A stretch of DNA of 15,978 bases from Thermomicrobiaceae bacterium (GTDB lineage Bacteria; Chloroflexota; Chloroflexia; Thermomicrobiales; Thermomicrobiaceae), in contig JAICWZ010000004.1 in assembly GCA_025966355.1 (NCBI GenBank), forward strand, positions 1-15,978. Direction: 5' to 3'. The notes beneath the pieces are model-generated. The model did not search any database. It had not been told where the DNA came from and was given only the letters and a program-made list of their open reading frames with translations. Position 1 is the stretch's first letter; every line of letters begins with the position of its first letter. Positions 1 through 7,856 of this stretch are shown piece after piece. The position numbers and the translations under genes are program-made.

Positions 1-368
1 ACGATCGCTTCCTTGTTGGCGAGCGCGATCGTTTTCCCATGCTCAATCGCGCGCAGCGTCGGCAAGATCGCGGCGTGACCGGACGTGGCGACAACGACGA
101 TATCGACCTCGGCCAGGGTGGCCGCGGTTAGGAGTCCGTCAACGCCATGACCGCATTCCGCAAACGATCCGTCCGGTACCGCGAGATCGCATTCGGCTGA
201 GACGAAGCGCGGGCGAAACTCTGCGACCTGTTCGGTCAGCAGCGATTGATTCGAACCGGCGGCCAGGGCGACGATTTGGAGTTGCTCGGGAAATTGGCGT
301 ACAACGTCCAACGTTTGACGGCCCACCGAACCGGTGCTTCCGAGCAGCGCAATCTTCTTCGCGGTCAC
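1..368 (-). CDS. dxr: 1-deoxy-D-xylulose 5-phosphate reductoisomerase, N-terminal part (cut by window edge)
   Basis: DXR converts 1-deoxy-D-xylulose 5-phosphate to 2-C-methyl-D-erythritol 4-phosphate with NADPH, the committed step of the MEP isoprenoid pathway, in the cytoplasm. Only the first 122 residues are in the window. Visible family motifs are the NADPH-binding loop GSTGSVGRQTLDVV at about residues 9-22, ATSGHAAILPTL, and ALANKEAIV at the cut end. The chosen start is GTG (366-368). It shares the GTGA overlap with the cdsA stop, a 4-base overlap typical of translational coupling, and the nearby ATG is in the cdsA frame. No strong Shine-Dalgarno is seen. It is the last visible gene of the rpsB operon. 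Its product feeds the isoprenoid chain that the upstream uppS extends. Identification is secure; the rest of the gene lies outside the window. Confidence 0.95.
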   Translation of the reverse strand, partial: MTAKKIALLGSTGSVGRQTLDVVRQFPEQLQIVALAAGSNQSLLTEQVAEFRPRFVSAECDLAVPDGSFAECGHGVDGLLTAATLAEVDIVVVATSGHAAILPTLRAIEHGKTIALANKEAI

Positions 369-1228
369 ATCCAACCAATCCGTGTGAGCAGTTCTGCCAA
401 AGCAAAGGTGACGGGAAACGTGAACAGGAGCGCGTCGATGCGATCGAGCATTCCGCCATGACCCGGAATCAGCGCGCCCATGTCTTTCACTCCGACGCTC
501 CGTTTGATGAGCGACTCGGCCAGGTCACCGATCTGACCGGCGATCGCAAGCAGCAACCCCACGACAGCTGCGACGACAACATTGATCGGCAGGCCGAAGA
601 TCCACGCTGCCAGCATGCCGGTCAACGCTCCCGCGAGTAGCCCGGCCGCCGAGCCGATGCGCGTCTTCCCCGGGCTGAGCGCCGGCACCAGCTTGGTTTT
701 GCCAAAGCTCCGACCGACGAGATAGGCGGCGGTGTCGTTGAGCCAGGTTACGGCGAAGACGACCCCGACGAGCGCGAGTCCCCGTCCGGGCGTGCCGAAC
801 CAGCCGGACACCTGATTCACCCAGCCCTGGCTGGCGTCACCATCGACTCCTCGCAGCGCGATGGCGAAGACGAGCGGCAACGCGACATAAACGATACCAG
901 TGAACGACAGCGACCAGTCAGCGACGGCACCGGCGAATGAGGAGCGCGCCATCGGAACAACGAGCGTCAGGAGGAGGAGAGCGATGACGAGCCAGGGAAT
1001 CGCTTTGAGTGGTTCGATCGCGCCGAAGATGACGAAGAGCGCCCCGGCGATCAACATGGTCCGCCGGAACGGGGTAAACCCGGCGATGCGGTAGGTGCTG
1101 GTCAACTCGTGAAGCGAAACGAGGGCGATGACGAGCATCGCGAGCGCGAAGACAACGCCACCAACGAACGCCGGGATAGCCGCGAATAACACGATGCCTA
1201 TGGCACTGATCGACCGCTGGCGCAACAC
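365..1228 (-). CDS. cdsA: Phosphatidate cytidylyltransferase (CDP-diglyceride synthase)
   Basis: This integral membrane enzyme makes CDP-diacylglycerol from phosphatidate and CTP, the precursor of all major phospholipid head groups. The 287-residue product is very hydrophobic with about eight membrane helices. It ends with the CTP-transferase signature at residues 239-265: SLIKRSVGVKD, then PGHGGMLDRID with the conserved HGG and D-R-x-D residues. Length is normal for the family. The frame runs directly back to the uppS stop with no ATG; the first usable codon is GTG at 1226-1228, 30 bases after uppS, with a GAGG just upstream. TTG at the next codon is possible. The gene overlaps dxr by 4 bases. 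The adjacency uppS-cdsA-dxr is widely conserved in bacteria and supports the call. Confidence 0.95.
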   Translation of the reverse strand: MLRQRSISAIGIVLFAAIPAFVGGVVFALAMLVIALVSLHELTSTYRIAGFTPFRRTMLIAGALFVIFGAIEPLKAIPWLVIALLLLTLVVPMARSSFAGAVADWSLSFTGIVYVALPLVFAIALRGVDGDASQGWVNQVSGWFGTPGRGLALVGVVFAVTWLNDTAAYLVGRSFGKTKLVPALSPGKTRIGSAAGLLAGALTGMLAAWIFGLPINVVVAAVVGLLLAIAGQIGDLAESLIKRSVGVKDMGALIPGHGGMLDRIDALLFTFPVTFALAELLTRIGWM

Positions 1229-1258
1229 GCCTCGAGGCGCTCCCGTCCGACTGCAAGG

Positions 1259-2059
1259 TCACTCGGCGACGGGCGGCTTGATCCCCCCGAAACGCCGATC
1301 GCGATGCCGATATTCGTTCACGGCCTGTACCAGCTCTTGGGGACCGAAGTCCGGCCAGAGCACCGGCGTGAAAAAGTATTCGGCGTAGGCTGATTGCCAG
1401 AGCAAGAAGTTGCTCGTTCGATATTCGCCCGAGGTGCGAATGATCAGGTCCGGCTCGGGAATGTCGCAGGTATAGAGATAGCGGTTGACGAGCGCTTCAT
1501 CAATGTCGTTTGGATCGACGTCGTCGGCAACAATGCGGCGGATCGCCTGGAGAAGCTCAGCGCGGCCACCGTAGTTAAACGCGAGCGTAAGGACGATGAA
1601 GTCGTTATTGCGGGTGAGTTCGATCGAGTCGAGAATCGCGTCACGCAATTCGGGCGAGAGACCATCGAGGCTCCCGATGTGCCTGAGTTGGGCGCCGCGT
1701 TCGTGTAATTCGTCGGTTTCGCGGGCGATCGCCTCGGCGAGAATCCGCAAAATCCCATCGACCTCGTCGCGTGGACGGCGCCAGTTTTCGGTCGAAAAGG
1801 CCCAGAGCGTGAGATAGCGGATGCCGATCTCGCCCGCCCTGATGGTGATGCGGCGGATATTCTCAGTGCCCGCTTCGTGGCCATTGATCCGCGGCAGGCC
1901 GCGTTTGGTCGCCCAACGTCCGTTGCCGTCCATGATGATCGCGACATGGCGTGGGACCGCCCGGCCGGGCGCGGATGATCCATTGTCCCCCAGGGATGAT
2001 GTCTCGGGGGCAGGGCGGGGGTCGGAATGGGATGGCGCCTCAGACTTCGAGGACTTCAT
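1259..2059 (-). CDS. uppS: Isoprenyl transferase / undecaprenyl diphosphate synthase
   Basis: This cis-prenyltransferase adds isopentenyl units to farnesyl diphosphate to make the C55 carrier used for peptidoglycan and surface polysaccharides; it acts in the cytoplasm at the membrane. Motifs are HVAIIMDGNGRWA, with the catalytic Asp at about residue 44, then LWAFSTENWRRP, then IRTSGEYRTSNFLLWQ and AYAEYFFTPVLWPDF near the end. From ATG 2057-2059 the product is 266 residues. The first 35 or so are a low-complexity Ser/Pro/Ala/Gly tail not found in typical orthologues. The ATG overlaps the frr end by 20 bases, and an AGAGG lies almost against it, which is too close to be ideal. In-frame TTG/GTG codons up to 2095 are alternative starts. 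The 3-prime end is followed 30 bases later by cdsA. Function is clear; the exact start is not. Confidence 0.93.
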   Translation of the reverse strand: MKSSKSEAPSHSDPRPAPETSSLGDNGSSAPGRAVPRHVAIIMDGNGRWATKRGLPRINGHEAGTENIRRITIRAGEIGIRYLTLWAFSTENWRRPRDEVDGILRILAEAIARETDELHERGAQLRHIGSLDGLSPELRDAILDSIELTRNNDFIVLTLAFNYGGRAELLQAIRRIVADDVDPNDIDEALVNRYLYTCDIPEPDLIIRTSGEYRTSNFLLWQSAYAEYFFTPVLWPDFGPQELVQAVNEYRHRDRRFGGIKPPVAE

Positions 2060-2597
2060 CCTCTTTTTGCTTTCCAATCTTGTCGGCCTCACCAATATAG
2101 CGATTGGTCAGGTCCTGAATCTGCTGCTCGCCGCGGTGCTCGTCGTCCTCGCCGATCTCTTTTTCTTTCATCAGCTCTTTGATCTGCGTTACACCGTCTC
2201 GGCGAATATTTCTCAAGGCGACGCGCGATTCCTCGACTTTGTTTCGCACAACCTTCACCAACGATTTGCGTCGTTCTTCCGTGAGCGCCGGGATCGCGAT
2301 GCGGATCAACTGACCGTCGTTCGTCGGGTTTAACCCGAGATCGGAGCTCCGAATCGCCTTTTCGATCGAACCAACGGCCCCACGATCCCACGGTTGTACC
2401 ACAAGAAGACGCGCCTCCGGTGCGCTGATGCCGGAAATTTGATTGAGCGGTGTCGGCGTGCCGTAATAATCGACTTCGAGTCGTTCGATGAGTGCTGGCG
2501 CGGCGCGGCCGGTGCGAATACCGGAGAGTTCGCGTTTCAACGCATCGATCGTCTTGATCATGCGGTCTTCGGCATCGAGGAGTACGTCGTCGATCAT
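2040..2597 (-). CDS. frr: Ribosome recycling factor
   Basis: RRF works with EF-G in the cytoplasm to split post-termination ribosomes. The 185-residue length is exactly typical. Visible features are the N-terminal segment with IRTGRAAPALIERLEVDYYGTPTPLNQ, the LLVVQPWDRGAVGSIEKAI region, and the long helical C-terminal part with RNIRRDGVTQIKEL and the charged EKEIGEDDEHRGEQQIQ stretch. The ATG at 2595-2597 has a strong Shine-Dalgarno (AGGAGG, six bases upstream), so the start is well fixed. The gene lies 65 bases after pyrH and overlaps the putative uppS start by 20 bases. The gap upstream contains a possible extra promoter (see 2633-2641). Confidence 0.97.
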   Translation of the reverse strand: MIDDVLLDAEDRMIKTIDALKRELSGIRTGRAAPALIERLEVDYYGTPTPLNQISGISAPEARLLVVQPWDRGAVGSIEKAIRSSDLGLNPTNDGQLIRIAIPALTEERRKSLVKVVRNKVEESRVALRNIRRDGVTQIKELMKEKEIGEDDEHRGEQQIQDLTNRYIGEADKIGKQKEDEVLEV

Positions 2598-2632
2598 CAG
2601 TATCCTCCTCTTTCGCTACAGGTGGTAACGAT

Positions 2633-2641
2633 ATTGTATCA
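2633..2641 (-). promoter_or_regulatory. Possible internal promoter before frr
   Basis: TGA-TACAAT on the minus strand is an extended -10 match (five of six) in the 65-base gap between pyrH and frr. There is no recognisable -35. It could give frr and the genes downstream a second transcript; support is weak. Confidence 0.3.
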
Positions 2642-2662
2642 GTGGCCGCGCCCAGGCCGGCG

Positions 2663-3998
<1,336 letters not shown>

Positions 3999-4035
3999 AG
4001 TTCCTCCTTGAAAATTCAATCGGTGATCGAAGTGA

Positions 4036-4055
4036 GGCCGGCGATTGCGCCGGCC
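4036..4055 (-). promoter_or_regulatory. Hairpin in the rpsB-tsf intercistronic gap
   Basis: A perfect 8-bp inverted repeat (GGCCGGCG / CGCCGGCC, loop of four) lies in the 80-base gap between rpsB and tsf. No T-run follows it on the minus strand, so it is not a canonical intrinsic terminator. It could stabilise or partly separate the upstream message, or adjust the rpsB:tsf ratio; that role is inferred. Confidence 0.55.
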
Positions 4056-4078
4056 CCTGGAACCGTCCGCTGTTGTGC

Positions 4079-4933
4079 TTAGCGGCGAGCGCCTGTCCGG
4101 CCGGCCGGGTTCGTCTCCGAACTCGAGTCCGAATCCGAATCGTCGGAGTCATCGTCGTCGCTGAAGTTGTATGACGCCTCGTCATACTGGGCTTCCATGC
4201 CCGGCTCGCTCGCCAGCGTGCTCTCTTGTTCCGTTCGGCCCTCAATGACGGCGTCGGCAATGCGCGATGTGATCAATCGCACCGAGCGGATCGCATCGTC
4301 GTTGGCCGGAATCACGTAGTCGACGAGATCCGGGTCGCAGTTCGTATCGACCATGGCGATGATCGGAATACCGAGGCGTCGCGCTTCCGCAACCGCGATC
4401 GTTTCGCGCTTCGGATCGACAATGAAGAGGGCCGACGGCAGTTGCGTCATATCTCGCAGACCGCCCAGCGACTCTTGAAGCTTTTGCAATTCTCGCTGGA
4501 TCTTCACTTGCTCCTGCTTCGGCAGGCTCTCGAGCTCGCCGCTGTAGACGCGACGCTCAAGCTCGCGGAGGTAGCGGAGCCGGGAGCGGATGGTCACGAA
4601 GTTGGTGAGCGTGCCGCCGAGCCAGCGACGATCGACATAGGACATGCCGCAGCGGCCCGCTTCGGTCCGTACGGTGTCCTGCGCCTGCTTCTTTGTGCCG
4701 AGGAAGATGATGCGGCCATTATTAACCGCGATCTCGTGCGCGAAATCCTGCGCCTCTTTCAGAAGGCGCGCGGTCTGCTGCAAGTCGATGAAATGAATAC
4801 CGTGACGCTCCGTGAAGATATACGGTCGCATCTTTGGGTTCCAGCGCTTCGTCTGGTGCCCGAAGTGCACGCCCGCTTCGAGGAGCGCCTTCATGGTGAC
4901 GCGAGTTTCCTCGCTGGCAGTCGTAGTGACCAA
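4079..4933 (-). CDS. rpsB: 30S ribosomal protein S2
   Basis: S2 is a small-subunit ribosomal protein needed for S1 binding and initiation. The 284-residue product shows the signature [20 protein letters not shown] at 14-33, then [26 protein letters not shown], and [19 protein letters not shown] with [23 protein letters not shown]. The globular part ends near residue 235. After it comes an Asp/Ser-rich acidic tail (251-273) and a basic end, making the protein about 40 residues longer than E. coli S2. The start is taken as TTG 4931-4933 because GGAAGGA lies eight bases upstream. ATG at 4892-4894 would give a more ordinary N-terminus, but its nearest purine run is badly spaced. It is first in the rpsB-tsf-pyrH-frr-uppS-cdsA-dxr operon and has a structured leader. 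Confidence 0.96.
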   Translation of the reverse strand: MVTTTASEETRVTMKALLEAGVHFGHQTKRWNPKMRPYIFTERHGIHFIDLQQTARLLKEAQDFAHEIAVNNGRIIFLGTKKQAQDTVRTEAGRCGMSYVDRRWLGGTLTNFVTIRSRLRYLRELERRVYSGELESLPKQEQVKIQRELQKLQESLGGLRDMTQLPSALFIVDPKRETIAVAEARRLGIPIIAMVDTNCDPDLVDYVIPANDDAIRSVRLITSRIADAVIEGRTEQESTLASEPGMEAQYDEASYNFSDDDDSDDSDSDSSSETNPAGRTGARR

Positions 4934-4945
4934 CGGGTCTGTCCT

Positions 4946-5012
4946 TCCTGGTGTTTAAACGACCGCGCCGTTCAACCCAATCCAGGACCGCGCGTTTCGC
5001 GGCACACCAGGA
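4946..5012 (-). promoter_or_regulatory. Structured rpsB leader, candidate S2 autoregulatory element
   Basis: In the rpsB 5-prime leader, UCCUGGUGU (5012-5004) can pair perfectly with ACACCAGGA (4954-4946). Inside this 9-bp stem are a CCGCG/CGCGG hairpin (5002-4988) and a UUGAAC/GUUUAA hairpin with one G-U pair (4975-4955). Together they form a three-way junction. The closing stem includes the AGGA half of the AGGAAGGA Shine-Dalgarno, so folding could limit S2 translation. S2 is known to repress its own operon in other bacteria; whether it does so here is inference. Confidence 0.5.
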
Positions 5013-5057
5013 TTAGTCCGGGCGCGTGAAATTAAGCCGCTTACGCAGCCATCTATC

Positions 5058-5066
5058 AGTATAGCA
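5058..5066 (-). promoter_or_regulatory. Extended -10 promoter of the rpsB operon
   Basis: TGC-TATACT on the minus strand matches an extended sigma-A -10 (TGn plus TATACT, five of six). No good -35 hexamer lies 16-18 bases upstream, as is often so for extended -10 promoters. The predicted start near 5050 gives a leader of about 115 bases before the rpsB TTG. Confidence 0.6.
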
Positions 5067-5094
5067 CACCACCGCCTTGCGACCGGTCGGCGTG

Positions 5095-6054
5095 TTACGG
5101 CGCTACCTGGAGGAAATTAGACGCAATATAGCCCGAATGACCGTCGGCGTCCTTAACCGGCCACCATGTATATTCCTCCGCCTTAACGGAATCACCGGTG
5201 ACCGTCAATGCCGTCCCTTCGGGCAGCATCGCGACGACGTTACCGGTTGTTGAGGCGGCATCGCGCATGTTGACGCCATCCCCATTGGTGTTGGCGACGA
5301 CAACATTCGCGCCGTTGGTGATTTCAGCCGTCGAGCTCGGCGTGCCGGATGCCCCCGGCGCCGTCGCGGTGGCGACGACCATCGGCGTGCCCGTCGCAGA
5401 ATTTGCGGTCGGGCTGGCGGCGAAAATTGGTGGGTTTGATGATGCGGACGGGGTGATATCGACGGCGGTACCGTTCCCGCCGATCAGATGACTGAGCCAG
5501 AACCAGGCAAGCGCGAGGAGGATAATGACGCCGAGAACGGGCGCGGCTATGCGCAGGTAATCGGTCCAATAGCGCTCTTCCGGATAGTATGTGAAATTGC
5601 CGCCACCGCCTCCTGATGGCCGCGAAGGATCACCGGACGGCGTGCCGGAGTGAGCCATGTCATCATCGTCGTCGAAATCATCGAACGTATTTCGTGGCCC
5701 CGATGGTGGATACTGGCTCATTTCACCTCCTCGGTCGTTGGTCGTCCGATTCGCGTTCGGCCGGATCCCAGCCGAACGCCCCGATGCCATGTTCACCGGC
5801 CCGCTCGCAGCGGCGATCGCCGCTGGCTGCTCCGTATGATTCTCGGTTACCAGCGGGTTGCGTGCCGTGGAGCCCATCATCGGTCCATCGATTGGTTCCC
5901 AGTAGTTTCCCATTCCCCGGTCGCAATCAAGGTCATCCTCCCCCACGAGGTGACTCTGTTGCGGCGAAAAGAGCAGCGGGTTACGGCACCATCCTTTGCG
6001 CCAGATGGGAGCCGGTTCATAATGCTTACACGTACTACATTTGCGGACAGTCAC
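5095..6054 (-). CDS. Membrane-anchored SH3b protein with N-terminal four-cysteine cluster
   Basis: Function unknown. Numbered from GTG 6052-6054 (319 residues), the N-terminus has Cys6, Cys9, Cys23 and Cys44 in the pattern C-x2-C-x13-C-x20-C, around WRKGWCRNPLLF and DDLDC. This could be a zinc or iron-sulfur site. A long disordered part follows, with an acidic DDFDDDDD run and a poly-Gly run. One membrane helix lies at about 167-191, then an Ala/Thr/Pro/Ser linker, then a bacterial SH3 domain at about 250-319 (VNMRDAASTTGNVVAMLPEG ... WWPVKDADGHSGYIASNFL). The layout predicts the cysteine part inside and the SH3b domain outside, where SH3b domains often bind cell wall. GTG is chosen for its GGAGG seven bases upstream; ATG 6073-6075 lacks one. 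The gene has its own promoter and lies between bactofilins and rpsB. Confidence 0.85.
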   Translation of the reverse strand: MTVRKCSTCKHYEPAPIWRKGWCRNPLLFSPQQSHLVGEDDLDCDRGMGNYWEPIDGPMMGSTARNPLVTENHTEQPAAIAAASGPVNMASGRSAGIRPNANRTTNDRGGEMSQYPPSGPRNTFDDFDDDDDMAHSGTPSGDPSRPSGGGGGNFTYYPEERYWTDYLRIAAPVLGVIILLALAWFWLSHLIGGNGTAVDITPSASSNPPIFAASPTANSATGTPMVVATATAPGASGTPSSTAEITNGANVVVANTNGDGVNMRDAASTTGNVVAMLPEGTALTVTGDSVKAEEYTWWPVKDADGHSGYIASNFLQVAP

Positions 6055-6184
6055 GCAGTCCCCTCCCTGCGGCATTCTGTCGACTGGGGAAACGATGCCG
6101 AGGTCAACAGAGTGCAGAGAGATCCCAGGACGCGGTGTGTCCTGCTACCGAGCGAGCGACTCTAATGCCCCAGCCGTCGACGAC

Positions 6185-6193
6185 ATTATAGCA
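6185..6193 (-). promoter_or_regulatory. Extended -10 promoter of the SH3b gene
   Basis: TGC-TATAAT on the minus strand is a perfect extended -10. The -35 position is not recognisable. A start near 6178 would give a leader of about 124 bases before the GTG at 6054. The core GTGCTATA-x-TG is the same as in the rpsB promoter. Confidence 0.65.
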
Positions 6194-6249
6194 CGCAGAT
6201 TTACCGGTCACGCCACCGGCGCAGGACGGCCTTCAACCGGTTGGGGAGG

Positions 6250-6753
6250 TTACGACTCGGTGCTCTGGCGTGTTCGCTGGCCGGGCAGGCTTTCCTCCTC
6301 GTCGCCGCCGAATCGACGAAGGACCGACTGTCCGCTGTCGGCGCTCTCAGAAGCGGTCGAGGAGACGACGCCGTGCGATGCGGGCGCTGATTCCATGCGC
6401 AATTCGCCTTCGAGGACCGCTCCTTCGTTAATGACCAGGCTCTCAGTGACGACGGTCGCGTAGACGCGCCCGGTCGGCATCAGTTGGAGCTTGCCCCGAC
6501 AGGTGACCGAGCCGCGCAGCTGGCCGGCGACGGCAATGCTGGATGCTTCGACCGTGGCGTCGATATCCGCCCCCTCGGCGACGTAGAGGAGCCCCTGACA
6601 CTTGACCGTGCCGCGCAACACGCCTTCGATACGCAAGTCGCGGTCGGTGGTAAAGGTGCCCTCTACATTCGAATGGCGATCGACCAGGCTATATGCTTCG
6701 GTCGCCTGACCCGAATTTTCACCGTACCCGGCACCCGTCGGTCGATACGACAT
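6250..6753 (-). CDS. Bactofilin family protein (polymer-forming cytoskeletal), copy 1
   Basis: Bactofilins self-assemble without nucleotide into filaments that position envelope enzymes or shape the cell. This 167-residue protein has a short unstructured N-terminus, a central right-handed beta-helix region at about 21-122 with regular hydrophobic/Gly repeats (SNVEGTFTTDRDLRIEGVLRG, VAEGADIDATVEASSIAVAG, GRVYATVVTESLVINEGAVLEG), and a Ser/Glu-rich disordered C-terminus. ATG 6751-6753 has GGAGGG six bases upstream, so the start is firm. It lies 32 bases after copy 2 and is probably cotranscribed. The paired copies share the spacing of the beta-helix turns but diverge in both tails, which suggests an old duplication and possible co-polymers (inferred). 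Confidence 0.9.
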   Translation of the reverse strand: MSYRPTGAGYGENSGQATEAYSLVDRHSNVEGTFTTDRDLRIEGVLRGTVKCQGLLYVAEGADIDATVEASSIAVAGQLRGSVTCRGKLQLMPTGRVYATVVTESLVINEGAVLEGELRMESAPASHGVVSSTASESADSGQSVLRRFGGDEEESLPGQRTRQSTES

Positions 6754-6785
6754 CTCCGTCCCTCCAAGGATGCTGCCGGGGCAGC

Positions 6786-7421
6786 CTAGCGCGTAGTTCG
6801 CCCTTTCGGCGTCGCCGCTTCGGTCGAATAGGTCGGGCTTGTCGAGCCTGATTCCATCTTGAGTTGCCCGGAGAGCTGGGCGCCCTCATGGACGATGAGT
6901 CTCGGCGCCTTCACATCGCCCGACACATGTCCCTGCGGGAGAAGTTCGAGTCGCCCGCGCGCTTCGATCTTGCCGCGCACAACGCCCGCGACCACGACGT
7001 TATCGGCGAAAATATGGGCGTCGATCTCGGCCCCTTCCGCCACAAACACGTCGTTCGCGGCGTGCAACTCGCCCTCCGCTTTGCCGTGCAGGTGGATCGA
7101 TCCTTCGGTGCGCAGCGTTCCGTTCCAATTGGCGTTGACGGCGATGACACTCGTCGTGGAATCGGCTGATTGCCATGTTGGGCGGTAATTCGGTTGCACA
7201 CCCGCGATCGCCTGGGTTGGGTTCGATTCCGCGCTGCTGGCGGTCGGTCCGTAGGTCTCTTCCTCAGTGGAGGCGGAGGTCGTGGTGAATTGCGATGTAT
7301 CTTGAGGTTCGTCATAGCGAAACTCGTCGGTGCCAAGCTCTTCGTCGGACTGTGCCTGTTTGCGCAGGCCGGAGACCTGTCGTTGGAACGATTCTCCCCG
7401 GCTCTCCTTCCGAAAGATCAT
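6786..7421 (-). CDS. Bactofilin family protein (polymer-forming cytoskeletal), copy 2
   Basis: This second bactofilin is 211 residues from ATG 7419-7421, which has a perfect AGGAGG seven bases upstream. Residues 1-89 are hydrophilic and Ser/Thr/Glu-rich, probably disordered. Residues 90-190 form the beta-helix: SVIAVNANWNGTLRTEGSIH, LHGKAEGELHAANDVFVAEG, AEIDAHIFADNVVVAGVVRG, then RLELLPQGHVSGDV and APRLIVHEGAQLSGQLKME. The tail is short and polar. The reading frame is open upstream to ATG 7653-7655, which would add 78 residues (total 289); that version is possible because the mapped promoter lies upstream of it. The role in morphology or envelope organisation is inferred from the family and from the adjacent bactofilin and SH3b genes. 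Confidence 0.88.
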   Translation of the reverse strand: MIFRKESRGESFQRQVSGLRKQAQSDEELGTDEFRYDEPQDTSQFTTTSASTEEETYGPTASSAESNPTQAIAGVQPNYRPTWQSADSTTSVIAVNANWNGTLRTEGSIHLHGKAEGELHAANDVFVAEGAEIDAHIFADNVVVAGVVRGKIEARGRLELLPQGHVSGDVKAPRLIVHEGAQLSGQLKMESGSTSPTYSTEAATPKGRTTR

Positions 7422-7655
7422 GAGCATCCCTCCTGCTCGGGTGGTATTGGCCGAAGCAGCGTTCGCACCCGCGCGAAGCCCCGTTGGTTCGCCAGCCAAC
7501 GCACGCTGGAAGCGGGAGAGATACTCGCCGCGCCACTTGGCCAGCATTGACGGCCGCCATTGCCAGGTGCGTGCAATCCAATCCGAGATCCGCTCGGTTC
7601 GACCTCTGCCGTGTAACGCTCCGCGCCAAAATGCTGGAATCGGCTTGGCAGTCAT
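7422..7655 (-). other. Possible N-terminal extension of bactofilin copy 2
   Basis: These 78 in-frame codons have no stop and begin with ATG 7653-7655, with a GGAG ten bases upstream. The predicted peptide contains a Trp/Arg-rich amphipathic stretch (about residues 20-52, including SDWIARTWQWRPSML), then an Ala/Gly-rich linker. It may be the true N-terminus giving a 289-residue protein, a separate leader segment, or untranslated leader. The sequence alone does not decide. Confidence 0.4.
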
Positions 7656-7746
7656 CGTGTTTGCGCTCCTAGCGATTTTACTCTAGACGGTGCCGGCCGC
7701 GCAGGGCACGATTCGATCCGGTTGAATGCGTGCCGTTGATACCGCC

Positions 7747-7775
7747 AGTATATAGCGTACGTACACAGGTGTCCA
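7747..7775 (-). promoter_or_regulatory. Sigma-A promoter of the bactofilin pair
   Basis: On the minus strand TGGACA (7775-7770) and TATACT (7752-7747) each match the consensus at five of six positions, with a 17-base spacer. The predicted start is near 7740, about 85 bases before ATG 7655 and about 320 bases before ATG 7421. The 7656-7856 divergent gap otherwise holds only the opposite promoter. Confidence 0.7.
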
Positions 7776-7820
7776 GCACCTCGGTGACTGGTTGGCAGCG
7801 ACAATGCGATGATCGAGATA

Positions 7821-7849
7821 TTGGACCGTCCGTGGGGAGCGTGTAGACT
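7821..7849 (+). promoter_or_regulatory. Promoter giving a predicted leaderless message
   Basis: TTGGAC (7821-7826), a 17-base spacer and TAGACT (7844-7849) lie so that transcription would start at or within a base or two of the ATG at 7857. That is the geometry of leaderless transcripts with a -10 box about seven bases before the start codon. Confidence 0.6.
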
Positions 7850-7856
7850 GGAGAAC

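Noticed and set aside
4226..5029. Plus-strand open frame opposite rpsB and its leader
   Set aside because: S2 is unmistakable on the minus strand, and the frame crosses the rpsB leader.
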